In this document: positions 27,419 through 36,217 of the stretch, one piece after another
Position numbering within the stretch: position 1 is the first letter of the stretch
Layout: the number at the start of each line of letters is the position of its first letter
Assembly: GCA_947496465.1 (NCBI GenBank)
Contig: CANMCX010000001.1
Location: 930,001 to 994,000, forward strand
DNA: 64,000 nt
DNA from: Marinifilum_A sediminis
GTDB lineage: Bacteria > Bacteroidota > Bacteroidia > Bacteroidales > Marinifilaceae
Direction of reading: 5' to 3'
Notes under the pieces: generated by a model
The model's database searches: none
What the model was told of the DNA's origin: nothing
The model's input: only the letters and a program-made list of their open reading frames with translations
Position numbers and translations under genes: made by a program

Positions 27419-28213
27419 TTAAACAGATATCGCACCTTTTATATGTGGATGCGGATCATAGTTTTCCAAGGAAAAATCCTCGAATTTAAAATCAAAAATA
27501 CTTTTCACATCAGGATTAATTTTTAAAACCGGCAAGTCTCTTGGCTCCCTGGTTAATTGCAGTTTAACCTGATCTAAATGATTGCTATATATGTGAGAAT
27601 CGCCCAAAGTATGAACAAATTCTCCAGCTTCTAAACCACAAACCTGAGCCATCATCATTGTAAGTAAGGCATAAGATGCAATATTAAAAGGAACACCCAA
27701 AAAGATATCTGCACTACGCTGATACAACTGACATGACAATTTCCCTTTCGCTACATAAAACTGAAATAAAGCATGACACGGAGGCAAAGCCATATTTTCA
27801 ATATCACCAGCATTCCATGCACTCACTATCAAGCGACGGGAATCCGGGTTGTTTTTGATATCATTTACCACTTGTGTAATTTGGTCTAATGATTCTCCAT
27901 TTGATTTTGGCCAGGATCGCCATTGATATCCATAAACATGTCCCAATTCACCATTTTCATCAGCCCATTCATTCCAAATACGAACACCATTATCTTGCAA
28001 ATATTTTACATTGGTATCTCCATTTAAAAACCATAACAATTCGTGAATAATTGATTTTAAATGAAGCTTTTTTGTGGTGATAGCCGGAAATCCCTTTGAT
28101 AAATCAAACCGCATTTGGTGTCCAAATACACTTATCGTTCCGGTCCCGGTTCTGTCTTCTTTCTTATTCCCTTCTTCGAGAACTCTTTCCAATAATTGAA
28201 GATATTGTTGCAT
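27419..28213 (-). CDS. thyA: Thymidylate synthase
   Basis: A 264-residue enzyme that methylates dUMP to dTMP using methylene-tetrahydrofolate. The catalytic Cys146 is in LPPCHALFQFYV. Phosphate-binding arginines lie in RRLIVSAWN (126-134), and the dUMP site in QRSADIFLGVPFNIASY. Length is identical to E. coli ThyA. It heads thyA-folA-lipoprotein. The minus-strand sequence TATCTTTA upstream is a near match to the -7 consensus. Confidence 0.97.
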   Translation of the reverse strand: MQQYLQLLERVLEEGNKKEDRTGTGTISVFGHQMRFDLSKGFPAITTKKLHLKSIIHELLWFLNGDTNVKYLQDNGVRIWNEWADENGELGHVYGYQWRSWPKSNGESLDQITQVVNDIKNNPDSRRLIVSAWNAGDIENMALPPCHALFQFYVAKGKLSCQLYQRSADIFLGVPFNIASYALLTMMMAQVCGLEAGEFVHTLGDSHIYSNHLDQVKLQLTREPRDLPVLKINPDVKSIFDFKFEDFSLENYDPHPHIKGAISV

Positions 28214-28269
28214 AATCTTGTACTTCGAAAATTTTAATTTTTAAAGATACATCATTTACCAAATAGTAT

Positions 28270-29235
28270 CTAAATTTTGCTCTTAAACTTACTTCTCACA
28301 AGTAATTCTAATCTTCTTAACCAAACCACAACAATTCCTAAAATTATTCGTGGTATAATCATCCATCCCAATGGAACTCCAATTGCTGCAAATAGCAAGG
28401 GATCCTCCAACTGAGAATGAGAAACAGCAATATGATGGTTCAATAAATCTGCATCCTCCTTTTTCATTTTTCCCTCTTCTACCTGCTCCATAATTATTGC
28501 GGCACCATAAGCCAAACCTAAGGTATTGGCAACAATCCAGGAAAAAGAAGTAGATTCTGGTAATCCCATTAGCGCTTGTAATGGTTTTAAAAATCTAGAT
28601 ATCCATTTAATCACACCAAATAATTCCAGTAATTTCTGAAATATCATTAACAAACTGATAAGAATAACCACTTTAATAACTAATAGTAAAGTGGATTGAA
28701 GCCAAACTGTTAACATTACAAAAAATGATTCTTGCTGCAAAACTATAGAGTTTACAATCTGAGTTGTATCTGCTGGTAAGACTTGATTCAAAATGGCTCC
28801 AATCGCGAAACTTCCAAGCAAGCGAAGTAAAATCATTCGAATTACCGATGATCCAGTTTTTTTTAGCACCGCCGTCTCAATAATAAAACCATGAGCAACC
28901 AAACACATTACGGCAAGAATAGTAACAACTCTGCCTTCCAATTCTAAACTCGTAATCACCGCAATAGCTGTATAGATATTCGTAAATATACTTGTTAGCA
29001 GTATAAAAGCAGATTCTCCTGGTAAACCAATCAATTTAAAAGCAGGTGATACATAGGAAGAAACCAAAGCCAAAATACCAGTGTAATTTAATATCATCAC
29101 AACAAATGAAACCGGAATCATGATACTTAACAACCATTTTATAGTTTCGAAAGCCTTTGGTAAAGCCAATTTAATGGATTCACGTATTTTATTCTTTATC
29201 GATGATTCTACTTTTATTGTTTGTCGTACACTCAT
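28270..29235 (-). CDS. Nucleoside recognition (Gate) domain membrane protein
   Basis: A 321-residue membrane protein with about eight helices and two Gate-like halves, similar to the nucleoside-recognition domain found in nucleoside transporters and spore-maturation proteins. Characteristic segments include KWLLSIMIPVSFVVMIL and the SFSWIVANTLGLAYGAAIIMEQVE stretch in the second half, with conserved Asn and Gly. Its position between thyA-folA and a nucleoside:H+ symporter-like gene supports a link to nucleoside or ion movement, but transport has not been shown for most members. A minus-strand TAGTTTTGC at 29264-29256 is a good -7 element. Confidence 0.7.
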   Translation of the reverse strand: MSVRQTIKVESSIKNKIRESIKLALPKAFETIKWLLSIMIPVSFVVMILNYTGILALVSSYVSPAFKLIGLPGESAFILLTSIFTNIYTAIAVITSLELEGRVVTILAVMCLVAHGFIIETAVLKKTGSSVIRMILLRLLGSFAIGAILNQVLPADTTQIVNSIVLQQESFFVMLTVWLQSTLLLVIKVVILISLLMIFQKLLELFGVIKWISRFLKPLQALMGLPESTSFSWIVANTLGLAYGAAIIMEQVEEGKMKKEDADLLNHHIAVSHSQLEDPLLFAAIGVPLGWMIIPRIILGIVVVWLRRLELLVRSKFKSKI

Positions 29236-29255
29236 ACTACCTTGTTATTGAGGCA

Positions 29256-29264
29256 GCAAAACTA
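29256..29264 (-). promoter_or_regulatory. -7 promoter element of the Gate-domain gene
   Basis: TAGTTTTGC on the minus strand matches TAnnTTTG plus C, 21 bases before the start codon at 29235. No clear -33 element. Confidence 0.45.
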
Positions 29265-29383
29265 CCAATTTTTGAAAGGAAAATTTCATTAAACTATAAT
29301 CTTAACACATTTTAAATATTTGCATTGATATGTTAGATTGCAGAGCTTTTAAAATTCCCCTTTATCCTTTGGTCTTTTTTTGT

Positions 29384-29391
29384 TAGATTTG
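29384..29391 (+). promoter_or_regulatory. Possible -7 promoter element of the nucleoside transporter gene
   Basis: TAGATTTG matches TAnnTTTG on the plus strand but lies 123 bases before the start codon, leaving a long leader. The rest of the 279-base divergent gap shows no other feature. Confidence 0.3.
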
Positions 29392-29514
29392 AGACTTTTG
29401 AAATTCATATCATTACAGTTAAATGTAAAATGGAATTTTAAACACCACTACTAGAACAACCAAACCATTTATTAAGCAAAGCAATTACTAATCTAATTTT
29501 TTAAACAAGAAATT

Positions 29515-30771
29515 ATGGGACTTAAAGGTCGATTGACACTATTAAATTTCCTTCAGTTTTTCATCTGGGGAGCCTGGTTAATTACCATTGCAAATTATTG
29601 GTTTGACACAAAAACCTGGTCGCCAACAGAATTTGGTGCCGTTTTCTCAACAATGGGGATTGCATCCTTATTTATGCCAACGCTAACCGGTATTATTGCC
29701 GACAGATGGATGAATGCTGAAAGATTATATGGTGTTCTTCATTTATTGGGAGGTTTTGCATTATTGTACTTACCACAAATTGAGACTTCAACAATGTTCA
29801 TTTCTGTGATACTGCTTGCCATGATCTGTTACATGCCAACGATCGCCTTAATGAATACGATATCTTATACTGTATTAAAAAATAACAATTACGATGTAAT
29901 TAAAGTGTTCCCACCAATTCGTGTTTGGGGAACTATTGGTTTCATTGCTGCTATGTGGGTAACCAATCTAACAGGTTCAAAAGCAACTGTTAATCAGTTC
30001 TACATTGCAGCAGCAGCATCATTTATACTGGCAGCATATTCATTTACAATGCCTCAATGTAAACCACAAAACAAAGGACAAAAAGATGCTCCTCTAATTG
30101 AAACTCTAGGATTGAATGCCTTTAAGTTATTTAAGAACTACAAGATGGCTTTGTTTTTCATCTTCTCTATGTTTTTGGGAGCAGCCTTACAATTAACCAA
30201 CATGTATGGTGATGTTTTCTTAGACAGCTTTAAACATGTTGACCAATATGCCGATTCTTTTGTCGTAAAATATTCGACAATTATCATGTCTATTTCTCAG
30301 ATTTCTGAAACACTTTTCATTCTTGCGATTCCTTTCTTCCTAAAGAGATTTGGTATTAAGAAAGTGATGTTGATTAGTATGGTTGCTTGGGTGCTTCGTT
30401 TTGCCTTATTCGCTTATGGAGATCCTGCAGGAGGATTGTGGATGATTATCCTATCGTGTATAATATATGGTATGGCATTCGATTTCTTTAACATTTCAGG
30501 TTCACTTTTTGTAGAAACTCAGTGCGATTCAAGTATTCGTGCAAGTGCTCAGGGATTATTCATGATGATGACCAATGGTTTTGGTGCAATTATGGGCTCT
30601 TGGGTTAGTGGACTTATTATCGAATTATTCTTTACTGATAACAATGAGAATTTTATTTGGAAGGACATCTGGAATACCTTCGCTATTTATTCATTAATTA
30701 TTGCCATTTTCTTTGCAATCCTGTTTAAACACAAGCACGATCCAAAGCAAGTTGAAAATATAGCTCACTAG
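29515..30771 (+). CDS. Nucleoside:H+ symporter family MFS transporter (NupG-like)
   Basis: A 418-residue major-facilitator protein with twelve predicted helices. The N-terminus LNFLQFFIWGAWLITIANYW and the following GAVFSTMGIASLFMPTLTGIIADRW (helices 1-2 and the loop 2-3 motif) match the nucleoside:proton symporter subfamily (NupG/XapB). It would import nucleosides for salvage. Neighbouring thyA, folA and the Gate protein fit a nucleotide theme. The exact nucleoside range cannot be read from sequence. Confidence 0.8.
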   Translation: MGLKGRLTLLNFLQFFIWGAWLITIANYWFDTKTWSPTEFGAVFSTMGIASLFMPTLTGIIADRWMNAERLYGVLHLLGGFALLYLPQIETSTMFISVILLAMICYMPTIALMNTISYTVLKNNNYDVIKVFPPIRVWGTIGFIAAMWVTNLTGSKATVNQFYIAAAASFILAAYSFTMPQCKPQNKGQKDAPLIETLGLNAFKLFKNYKMALFFIFSMFLGAALQLTNMYGDVFLDSFKHVDQYADSFVVKYSTIIMSISQISETLFILAIPFFLKRFGIKKVMLISMVAWVLRFALFAYGDPAGGLWMIILSCIIYGMAFDFFNISGSLFVETQCDSSIRASAQGLFMMMTNGFGAIMGSWVSGLIIELFFTDNNENFIWKDIWNTFAIYSLIIAIFFAILFKHKHDPKQVENIAH

Positions 30772-30780
30772 CACATATAA

Positions 30781-30806
30781 AAAAAGCAGGCTTAAGCCTG
30801 CTTTTT
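30781..30806. terminator. Bidirectional terminator
   Basis: A perfect 13-bp palindromic stem, AAAAAGCAGGCTT with its complement, is followed by T in both directions. It lies between the convergent nucleoside transporter gene and the bifunctional nuclease gene. Confidence 0.9.
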
Positions 30807-30828
30807 TTATATCTATTTTTAGAAAACT

Positions 30829-31431
30829 CTACTTTTCTCTTTTATCCAATTCATCTCTTATTAAAGATGCCTTTTCGTAATCTTCATCCTTAATTGCATC
30901 CTCAAGCATTCCTTGTAATTGCGCCAACGAATAATCGGTAAACTCATTACTTGTTGGTGTTTCAACAGGATCAACTATTGGAGCCGAAATTGTTGGTTCC
31001 TGAGCATCTCCTTCAATACTTAAAACAATACCAGCCTTTTCAATAATTTCGTCGGTTGTAAATATCGGACATTTAAATCGAAGAGCAATGGCAACTGCAT
31101 CTGAAGTTCTGGAATCGATTCTTATACGATTTGCTCCTGATTCATTTTCGCAAATCAACTCAGAATAAAAAATACCTTCTTCTAATCTGTATATATTCAC
31201 CTCAACCACGTTCACAGTAAAAGCTTCAGCAAAACTTTTAAATAAATCATGTGTTAATGGTCGTGGAGGATCTAATTCTTCTAATTGAATGGCAATTGAT
31301 TGAGCTTCGACACCTCCTATTATTATAGGAATTCGTCGATCACCTTCTTCCTCCGATAAAACCAATGCATAAGCACCTGTTTGTGTCTGACTATAAGACA
31401 GTCCTAGAACGTTTAGCTTTATCTTACCCAT
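30829..31431 (-). CDS. Bifunctional nuclease family protein with UVR motif
   Basis: A 200-residue protein of the bifunctional nuclease (DUF151) family. The core (about 1-130) contains LGLSYSQTQTGAYALVLSEE, RRIPIIIGGVEAQSIAIQLE and RIDSRTSDAVAIALRFKCPI, all typical of the domain. The C-terminus (about 165-198) carries a UvrB/UvrC-type helical hairpin, LEDAIKDEDYEKASLIRDEL. Plant relatives act as DNase/RNase, but activity of bacterial forms is poorly known. The start at 31431 is preceded by TATATTTGC on the minus strand (31470-31462). Confidence 0.85.
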   Translation of the reverse strand: MGKIKLNVLGLSYSQTQTGAYALVLSEEEGDRRIPIIIGGVEAQSIAIQLEELDPPRPLTHDLFKSFAEAFTVNVVEVNIYRLEEGIFYSELICENESGANRIRIDSRTSDAVAIALRFKCPIFTTDEIIEKAGIVLSIEGDAQEPTISAPIVDPVETPTSNEFTDYSLAQLQGMLEDAIKDEDYEKASLIRDELDKREK

Positions 31432-31461
31432 AAATATTATTTCATTTTTCGAATTACAGAA

Positions 31462-31470
31462 GCAAATATA
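31462..31470 (-). promoter_or_regulatory. -7 promoter element of the bifunctional nuclease gene
   Basis: Minus-strand TATATTTGC is an exact TAnnTTTGC match, 30 bases before the start codon. The stretch from here to the rplU promoter (31471-31776) is A/T-rich, and I see no gene or clear structure in it. Confidence 0.6.
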
Positions 31471-31776
31471 AGAATTGTTTGCAAGCTTTTAACAATAAAC
31501 CTAAACAAGCAAATCTAAATTAAATTTACCTATTCGATGAAGTAAATCCTTCCAGTAAAAATTCTATTTGTTAAAAAACACTAGCTGCTTAACCAATAAA
31601 TTTCACACTTAATCACCTCTTTTTAGATACTTATATGAAGATACATATTAAAGGCAAAACAATCCAAACCAATTTCCCTAAACTTTATATATTTGTCTTA
31701 AAATGAATGAAAATTGATAATCCTTCATACTAAAGAAGAAAAAGTACTGTGAAATAGTCTTTTCTATCCTTAAAAC

Positions 31777-31808
31777 TTTGTTTATCAATTATTCTTTTTT
31801 ATTTTTGC
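31777..31808 (+). promoter_or_regulatory. rplU-rpmA promoter
   Basis: A -33 TTTG (31777-31780) and a -7 TATTTTTGC (31800-31808) are separated by 19 bases. This is the best match to the full Bacteroidota promoter pattern in the window. Confidence 0.8.
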
Positions 31809-31814
31809 AGTCCG

Positions 31815-31903
31815 AAAATTAAATTTCTTCGGGGGTTCACCAAGAGGAATATCTTGATAAACAAGGCGCCCACCCCCTGGAACAAACCGTAAAATTGGAA
31901 AAA
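31815..31903 (+). promoter_or_regulatory. Structured 5' leader of rplU (possible ribosomal-protein leader)
   Basis: GGGGGT (31831-31836) pairs with ACCCCC (31872-31877). Inside it, CAAGA (31841-31845) pairs with TCTTG (31852-31856), giving a branched, G+C-rich leader in an A/T-rich region. L21 operons of other bacteria have autoregulatory leaders, so this may bind L21. The structure is seen by eye and the regulatory role is inferred. Confidence 0.5.
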
Positions 31904-32215
31904 ATGTACGCAATTGTAGAAATCGCGGGTCAGCAGTTCAAAGTTGAGAAAGACCAGAAGATTTTCGTTCACAGATTGGAAGCCGAAGAAGGTGGACAAG
32001 TTGAGTTCGCTAAAGTTCTTTTAGTTGACAATGCTGGTGAAGTTGTAGTTGGTGCTCCAGCAATCGAAGGAGCTAAAGTTACTGCTAAAGTGTTATCACA
32101 CATGAAAGGTGATAAGGTAAAAGTATTCAAGAAGAAAAGAAGAAAAGGATACAAAAAACTGAACGGACACCGTCAGTACCTATCACAAATTCAAATTGAA
32201 GAAATTGTTGCTTAA
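31904..32215 (+). CDS. rplU: 50S ribosomal protein L21
   Basis: A 103-residue protein of the large ribosomal subunit. The start is set at ATG 31904, giving MYAIVEIAGQQFKVEKDQ, the normal L21 N-terminus. An in-frame TTG at 31895 would add only three residues. The C-terminal GYKKLNGHRQYLSQIQIEEI is conserved. It is followed after 19 bases by rpmA, the usual L21-L27 operon. Confidence 0.97.
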   Translation: MYAIVEIAGQQFKVEKDQKIFVHRLEAEEGGQVEFAKVLLVDNAGEVVVGAPAIEGAKVTAKVLSHMKGDKVKVFKKKRRKGYKKLNGHRQYLSQIQIEEIVA

Positions 32216-32234
32216 TCCTTAAAAATATTACAAA

Positions 32235-32495
32235 ATGGCACATAAAAAAGGAGTCGGTAGTTCGAAGAACGGTAGAGAATCGGAAAGTAAACGATTAGGA
32301 GTTAAAATTTACGGTGGACAATTTGCACAAGCCGGAAATATTCTTGTACGTCAAAGAGGAACTAAGCATAACCCAGGTGAGAACGTAGGTTGTGGTAAAG
32401 ATCACACATTGTTCGCTCTTGTTGACGGGACTGTTGTTTTCAGAAAGAAAAAAGACAACAGATCATACGTTTCTATTGAACCTATTGCTGAATAG
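32235..32495 (+). CDS. rpmA: 50S ribosomal protein L27
   Basis: An 86-residue ribosomal protein whose N-terminal tail reaches the peptidyl-transferase centre. It begins MAHKKGVGSSKNGRESESKRLG, with no N-terminal extension that would need cleavage as in Firmicutes. The GGQFAQAGNILVRQRGTKHNPG and GKDHTLFALVDG segments are diagnostic. It is the second gene of the rplU operon and is followed by a terminator. Confidence 0.98.
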   Translation: MAHKKGVGSSKNGRESESKRLGVKIYGGQFAQAGNILVRQRGTKHNPGENVGCGKDHTLFALVDGTVVFRKKKDNRSYVSIEPIAE

Positions 32496-32518
32496 TTAAA
32501 TCAGTATTAAAATATTTG

Positions 32519-32560
32519 AATCTCCTGCTTTATCATCGTGTAAAGACAGGAGATTTTTTT
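32519..32560 (+). terminator. rplU-rpmA terminator
   Basis: AATCTCCTG pairs with CAGGAGATT around a loop that can pair further through TTTA/TAAA. A run of T follows. Confidence 0.85.
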
Positions 32561-32612
32561 ATTTTTACAGTTCATAAAAAAATTAGGAATAATCATCAAC
32601 AAAAGATAATAG

Positions 32613-33890
32613 ATGCTAGGCCTTAAATACTTACAGGAAAATCAGGAAGAAGCCATTAAGGCTTTAAAAATTAAGAACTTCGATGCTACTGAAATTATCA
32701 GTCAAATTGTAAGTCTTGATGAGAAAAGAAAAGCAACTCAAGCGCAACAAGATGCTGCTCAAGCAGAAATGAACAGCTTGTCGAAAGAAATAGGTATGCT
32801 TTTTAAAAGTGGAAAAGCTGAAGAGGCGAATGCTGCAAAAGAAAAAACTGGTGAATTGAAAAATTCAATTTCCGAGCTGAGTACTTCTCAAAATTCGATT
32901 CTGGCTGAATTGAATGATTTGTTGCTTCAAATCCCAAATATTCCTCATCCATCGGTTCCTGCAGGAAAAGGCGAAGAAGAAAATGTAATTGAAAAAACCA
33001 TCGGAGAAGCTCCTCAATTGACTCCTGATGCAATTCCTCACTGGGAATTGGCGAAAAAATACAACCTAATCGATTTTGAATTGGGTAACAAAATTACCGG
33101 AGCAGGTTTTCCTTTGTACCGCGGAAAAGGTGCTATTCTTCAAAGAGCCCTTATCAATTTCTTTTTGGATGAAAACCGAAAAGCAGGCTACGAAGAAGTT
33201 ATTCCTCCATTGGTGGTTAACGAAAATTCGGGTTACGGTACAGGTCAGCTTCCTGACAAAGAAGGACAAATGTATCACATTACTGAAGATAATTTGTATT
33301 TGATTCCAACTGCTGAGGTACCAGTAACCAACATTTACCGTGATGTTATTTTAAAAGGTGAAGATTTCCCTGTGAAAAACACTGCTTATTCTGCATGCTT
33401 TAGAAGAGAAGCAGGATCATATGGTAAAGATGTTCGTGGTTTGAATCGCTTGCACCAATTCGACAAAGTAGAAATTGTTCAATTACAGCATCCTGATAAA
33501 TCATACGAAGCACTTGAAGGCATGGTGAATCATGTTGAGAGCATTATCCAAAAATTAGAATTGCCATATCGTTTGCTTCGCCTATGTGGTGGTGATACTA
33601 GTTTTACTGCAGCACTTACTTTCGATTTTGAAGTATTTTCTGCTGCTCAAGACAAATGGCTTGAGGTTAGTTCTGTTTCAAACTTTGAAGCCTACCAGGC
33701 AAATCGCTTGAAATTAAGATTCAAGGATAAAGACATGAAAAAGCCACAGTTAGCACATACACTAAATGGTAGTGCATTGGCATTGCCAAGAATTGTTGCT
33801 GCTTTACTTGAAAATCATCAAACTCCTGAAGGAATTAAAATTCCAAAAGCATTAGTTCCTTACACTGGATTTGATATCATTAGCGAATAA
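32613..33890 (+). CDS. serS: Seryl-tRNA synthetase
   Basis: A 425-residue class II aminoacyl-tRNA synthetase that charges tRNA-Ser and tRNA-Sec. The N-terminal long coiled-coil arm (about 28-105) binds the tRNA long variable arm. The catalytic domain has motif 2 in ACFRREAGSYGKDVRGLNRLHQF and motif 3 near the C-terminus, LNGSALALPRIVAALLENHQ. Length and domain order are standard. It is a single gene bounded by terminators on both sides. Confidence 0.97.
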   Translation: MLGLKYLQENQEEAIKALKIKNFDATEIISQIVSLDEKRKATQAQQDAAQAEMNSLSKEIGMLFKSGKAEEANAAKEKTGELKNSISELSTSQNSILAELNDLLLQIPNIPHPSVPAGKGEEENVIEKTIGEAPQLTPDAIPHWELAKKYNLIDFELGNKITGAGFPLYRGKGAILQRALINFFLDENRKAGYEEVIPPLVVNENSGYGTGQLPDKEGQMYHITEDNLYLIPTAEVPVTNIYRDVILKGEDFPVKNTAYSACFRREAGSYGKDVRGLNRLHQFDKVEIVQLQHPDKSYEALEGMVNHVESIIQKLELPYRLLRLCGGDTSFTAALTFDFEVFSAAQDKWLEVSSVSNFEAYQANRLKLRFKDKDMKKPQLAHTLNGSALALPRIVAALLENHQTPEGIKIPKALVPYTGFDIISE

Positions 33891-33937
33891 AAAACAGATT
33901 TAGAATAGAAAATTATCTGTTCTTAAAATATTTATGG

Positions 33938-33972
33938 AAGCCCGAGCATAAACAAGCCGGGCTTTTTTTTTT
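33938..33972 (+). terminator. serS terminator
   Basis: AAGCCCG (33938-33944) pairs with CGGGCTT (33958-33964), followed by a long T run. Confidence 0.85.
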
Positions 33973-34034
33973 ATTTTTATACTTTATTCTTTGTCTGCAG
34001 ACAACTTAGTAGTACTCATTTAACAAATGCAATT

Positions 34035-35852
34035 TTGAAAAATTATCTGATTGGCATATTCTTACTATTCCTTACAATAGGAACGACTCCTTCTTATAGT
34101 CAACAAAATATACAATCGGGTAGTCAGTTGGCTTTTAAATATTTTAGAGATAGAGAATACAAACCAGCCTCTTCTCTATTCTACAACTTGTATGATGCCA
34201 CTAAATCGAAAACTTATTTCAATTACTACATTGAATGCTTAATACAGCTAGATGAATTTAAGGATGCCGAAAGCTATGCAAAAAAGCAAATCAAGAGAAA
34301 CCCGAATGATAAAGTATTTCTAATTACTTTAGGATATGTGTATAAACAGTGGCAACAAGAAGAAAAATCAATCGCGCAATACAATAAGGCAATAGACAAA
34401 TTAAAGCCAGTTAAAGCGGATATTACAAGCGTTGCAGGCGCTTTTATCACAAAACGAGAATACGATCTGGCAGCAAAAACCTATATGCGAGGAAGGGAAT
34501 TACTGAAGGAACCTCACCTTTATCATATCGAAATGGCAAATGTTTATTTGTATCAAAGAAATTTCGAAAAAATGGTAGAAGAATATCTCATTGCAATTTC
34601 AATTGATCCAAGTAAAATAAATACAGTTCAAAACCGCTTACAATCTGCCCTTTTTCAGGATATTGATTCAAGTTTAGATCCTATTTTAAAAAATCAGCTA
34701 TTAGCAAAAATCCAAAACGAACCTGAGAACATTGCTTTTAAAGAATTGCTACAGTGGTACTTTATGCAGAAAAAACAATTTCGTCCTGCTTTTGCACAAG
34801 CCAGATCCATCGATTTGATAAAAAAAGAAGATGGTTATCGCTTGATGGGTTTGGCATTATCTGCCCGAAGCAATAAAGATTACGAAACTGCAATTAAGTG
34901 CTATCAATTAGTATTAGATAAAGGTGCTGAGCAAGGAAATTATTTAAAGGCTCAAATTGAGATCCTGGAAACCCAATATTTATTGTTACTGGAAAAAGAA
35001 AATGCTAATCTTGAAGATTGGAAAAAGATTTCAAATTCATACTCAGAATTCTTTCAACAAGGACAAAAACAAGCTTTGTTATCTCAGGCTATTATTCGTC
35101 ATGCTACTATTTTATCAATGCATTTGAATAAACCTATTGAAGCTATTGAAATTCTAGAAAAAGCATTGAAAGTGAAAAGCATGCATCCTCAGAACATTTC
35201 AAAGCTAAAATTAGAATTGGCTAATATCAAATTATTTGCCAATGAAAAATGGGATGCTATTCTACTCTATTCGCAAATTGAAAAAGCTAATAAAAACAAT
35301 TCTATTGGTTTTGAGGCAAAATTTAGAAAAGCTCAAGTTTCCTATTACATGGGAGAATTGGATTGGGCTAAGGCTCAGCTTGATGCTTTAAAAGGAAGTA
35401 CTTCGAAATTAATTGCCAACGATGCCATTGCTCTCTCTCAACTTATTAGTGATAATACAACTCTGGATACCAGTTATACTGCCATGAAAAAATATGCTGA
35501 GGCAGAGTTTTTATTGTATCAAAAAAAGGAAGAAGAAGCCATTCAAAAACTTGATGATTTAATCATGAATCATCCTTCACACTCACTAATAGATGAAGTT
35601 TACTATAAAAAATATGAAATTTATAATAGTAGAAATGAGCGTGATAAAGCTCTGGAAAACCTGGAAAAGGTAATTATTGATCATCCTTGGGATTCCTTAG
35701 CCGATAAAGCCTTGCTTAAAAAAGGAATACTTTACGAGGAGCAAAACAATTCCGACTTAGCAATTGAGTGTTTTAAAAGTATTATTACCGATTATCCTGA
35801 TAGTATTTTTTCGGTAGAAGCCAGACAAAGATTGAATTCTCTTCGGAAATAG
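34035..35852 (+). CDS. Tetratricopeptide repeat protein, exported
   Basis: A 605-residue protein with an N-terminal signal peptide (MKNYLIGIFLLFLTIG..YSQ) and many helical TPR units. Early repeats lie at about 35-200. A BamD/YbgF-like set sits at the C-terminus (about 490-605), with repeats such as EAIQKLDDLIMNHPSHSLIDEVYYKK and LAIECFKSIITDYPDSIFSVEA read as successive units. It is probably periplasmic or attached to the outer membrane and acts as a protein-interaction scaffold. The start is TTG at 34035, and no ATG fits the signal peptide. No specific partner can be named. It stands between serS and the DUF4286 operon. Confidence 0.75.
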   Translation: MKNYLIGIFLLFLTIGTTPSYSQQNIQSGSQLAFKYFRDREYKPASSLFYNLYDATKSKTYFNYYIECLIQLDEFKDAESYAKKQIKRNPNDKVFLITLGYVYKQWQQEEKSIAQYNKAIDKLKPVKADITSVAGAFITKREYDLAAKTYMRGRELLKEPHLYHIEMANVYLYQRNFEKMVEEYLIAISIDPSKINTVQNRLQSALFQDIDSSLDPILKNQLLAKIQNEPENIAFKELLQWYFMQKKQFRPAFAQARSIDLIKKEDGYRLMGLALSARSNKDYETAIKCYQLVLDKGAEQGNYLKAQIEILETQYLLLLEKENANLEDWKKISNSYSEFFQQGQKQALLSQAIIRHATILSMHLNKPIEAIEILEKALKVKSMHPQNISKLKLELANIKLFANEKWDAILLYSQIEKANKNNSIGFEAKFRKAQVSYYMGELDWAKAQLDALKGSTSKLIANDAIALSQLISDNTTLDTSYTAMKKYAEAEFLLYQKKEEEAIQKLDDLIMNHPSHSLIDEVYYKKYEIYNSRNERDKALENLEKVIIDHPWDSLADKALLKKGILYEEQNNSDLAIECFKSIITDYPDSIFSVEARQRLNSLRK

Positions 35853-35881
35853 TTTCGAGCCATAACACCATCATTTTTTAA

Positions 35882-35890
35882 TACCTTTGC
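35882..35890 (+). promoter_or_regulatory. -7 promoter element of the DUF4286-eamA-ruvC operon
   Basis: TACCTTTGC matches TAnnTTTG plus C, 21 bases before the ATG at 35912. Confidence 0.55.
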
Positions 35891-35911
35891 CCAAATTTTA
35901 AAATTACAGCC

Positions 35912-36214
35912 ATGATAATATACAACACAAGCTATCTATTCGAACCAGAACTCGAAGTAACATTCATCAATTGGATGAAATCCAAATTTATTCCATTATT
36001 GGAAGAAACCGGTACTTTCAGTAATCATTATTTCTGCAAAGTAATGGTCGCTCAAGAAGATGGTGGGCAAACCTATTCTCTGCAATTGTTCTTTAAAACA
36101 CAGGAACAAATGGAAAAATATCGTAGCAGTTTTGAACCAAGAACTAAGGCAGTATTTAATGCTCGATTTCAAAATCAAGTAGTAAGTTTTTCATCTGTAT
36201 TAAAAGAAATTTAA
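35912..36214 (+). CDS. DUF4286 family protein
   Basis: A 100-residue protein with the pattern of the DUF4286 family: an opening IYNTSYLFEPELEVTFINWMKSKFIPLLEETG and a later TYSLQLFFKTQEQMEKY. It is probably a small alpha/beta ferredoxin-like fold. It has no signal peptide and no known function. It is the first gene of an operon with the DMT transporter (3-base gap) and ruvC. Confidence 0.75.
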   Translation: MIIYNTSYLFEPELEVTFINWMKSKFIPLLEETGTFSNHYFCKVMVAQEDGGQTYSLQLFFKTQEQMEKYRSSFEPRTKAVFNARFQNQVVSFSSVLKEI

Positions 36215-36217
36215 ATA

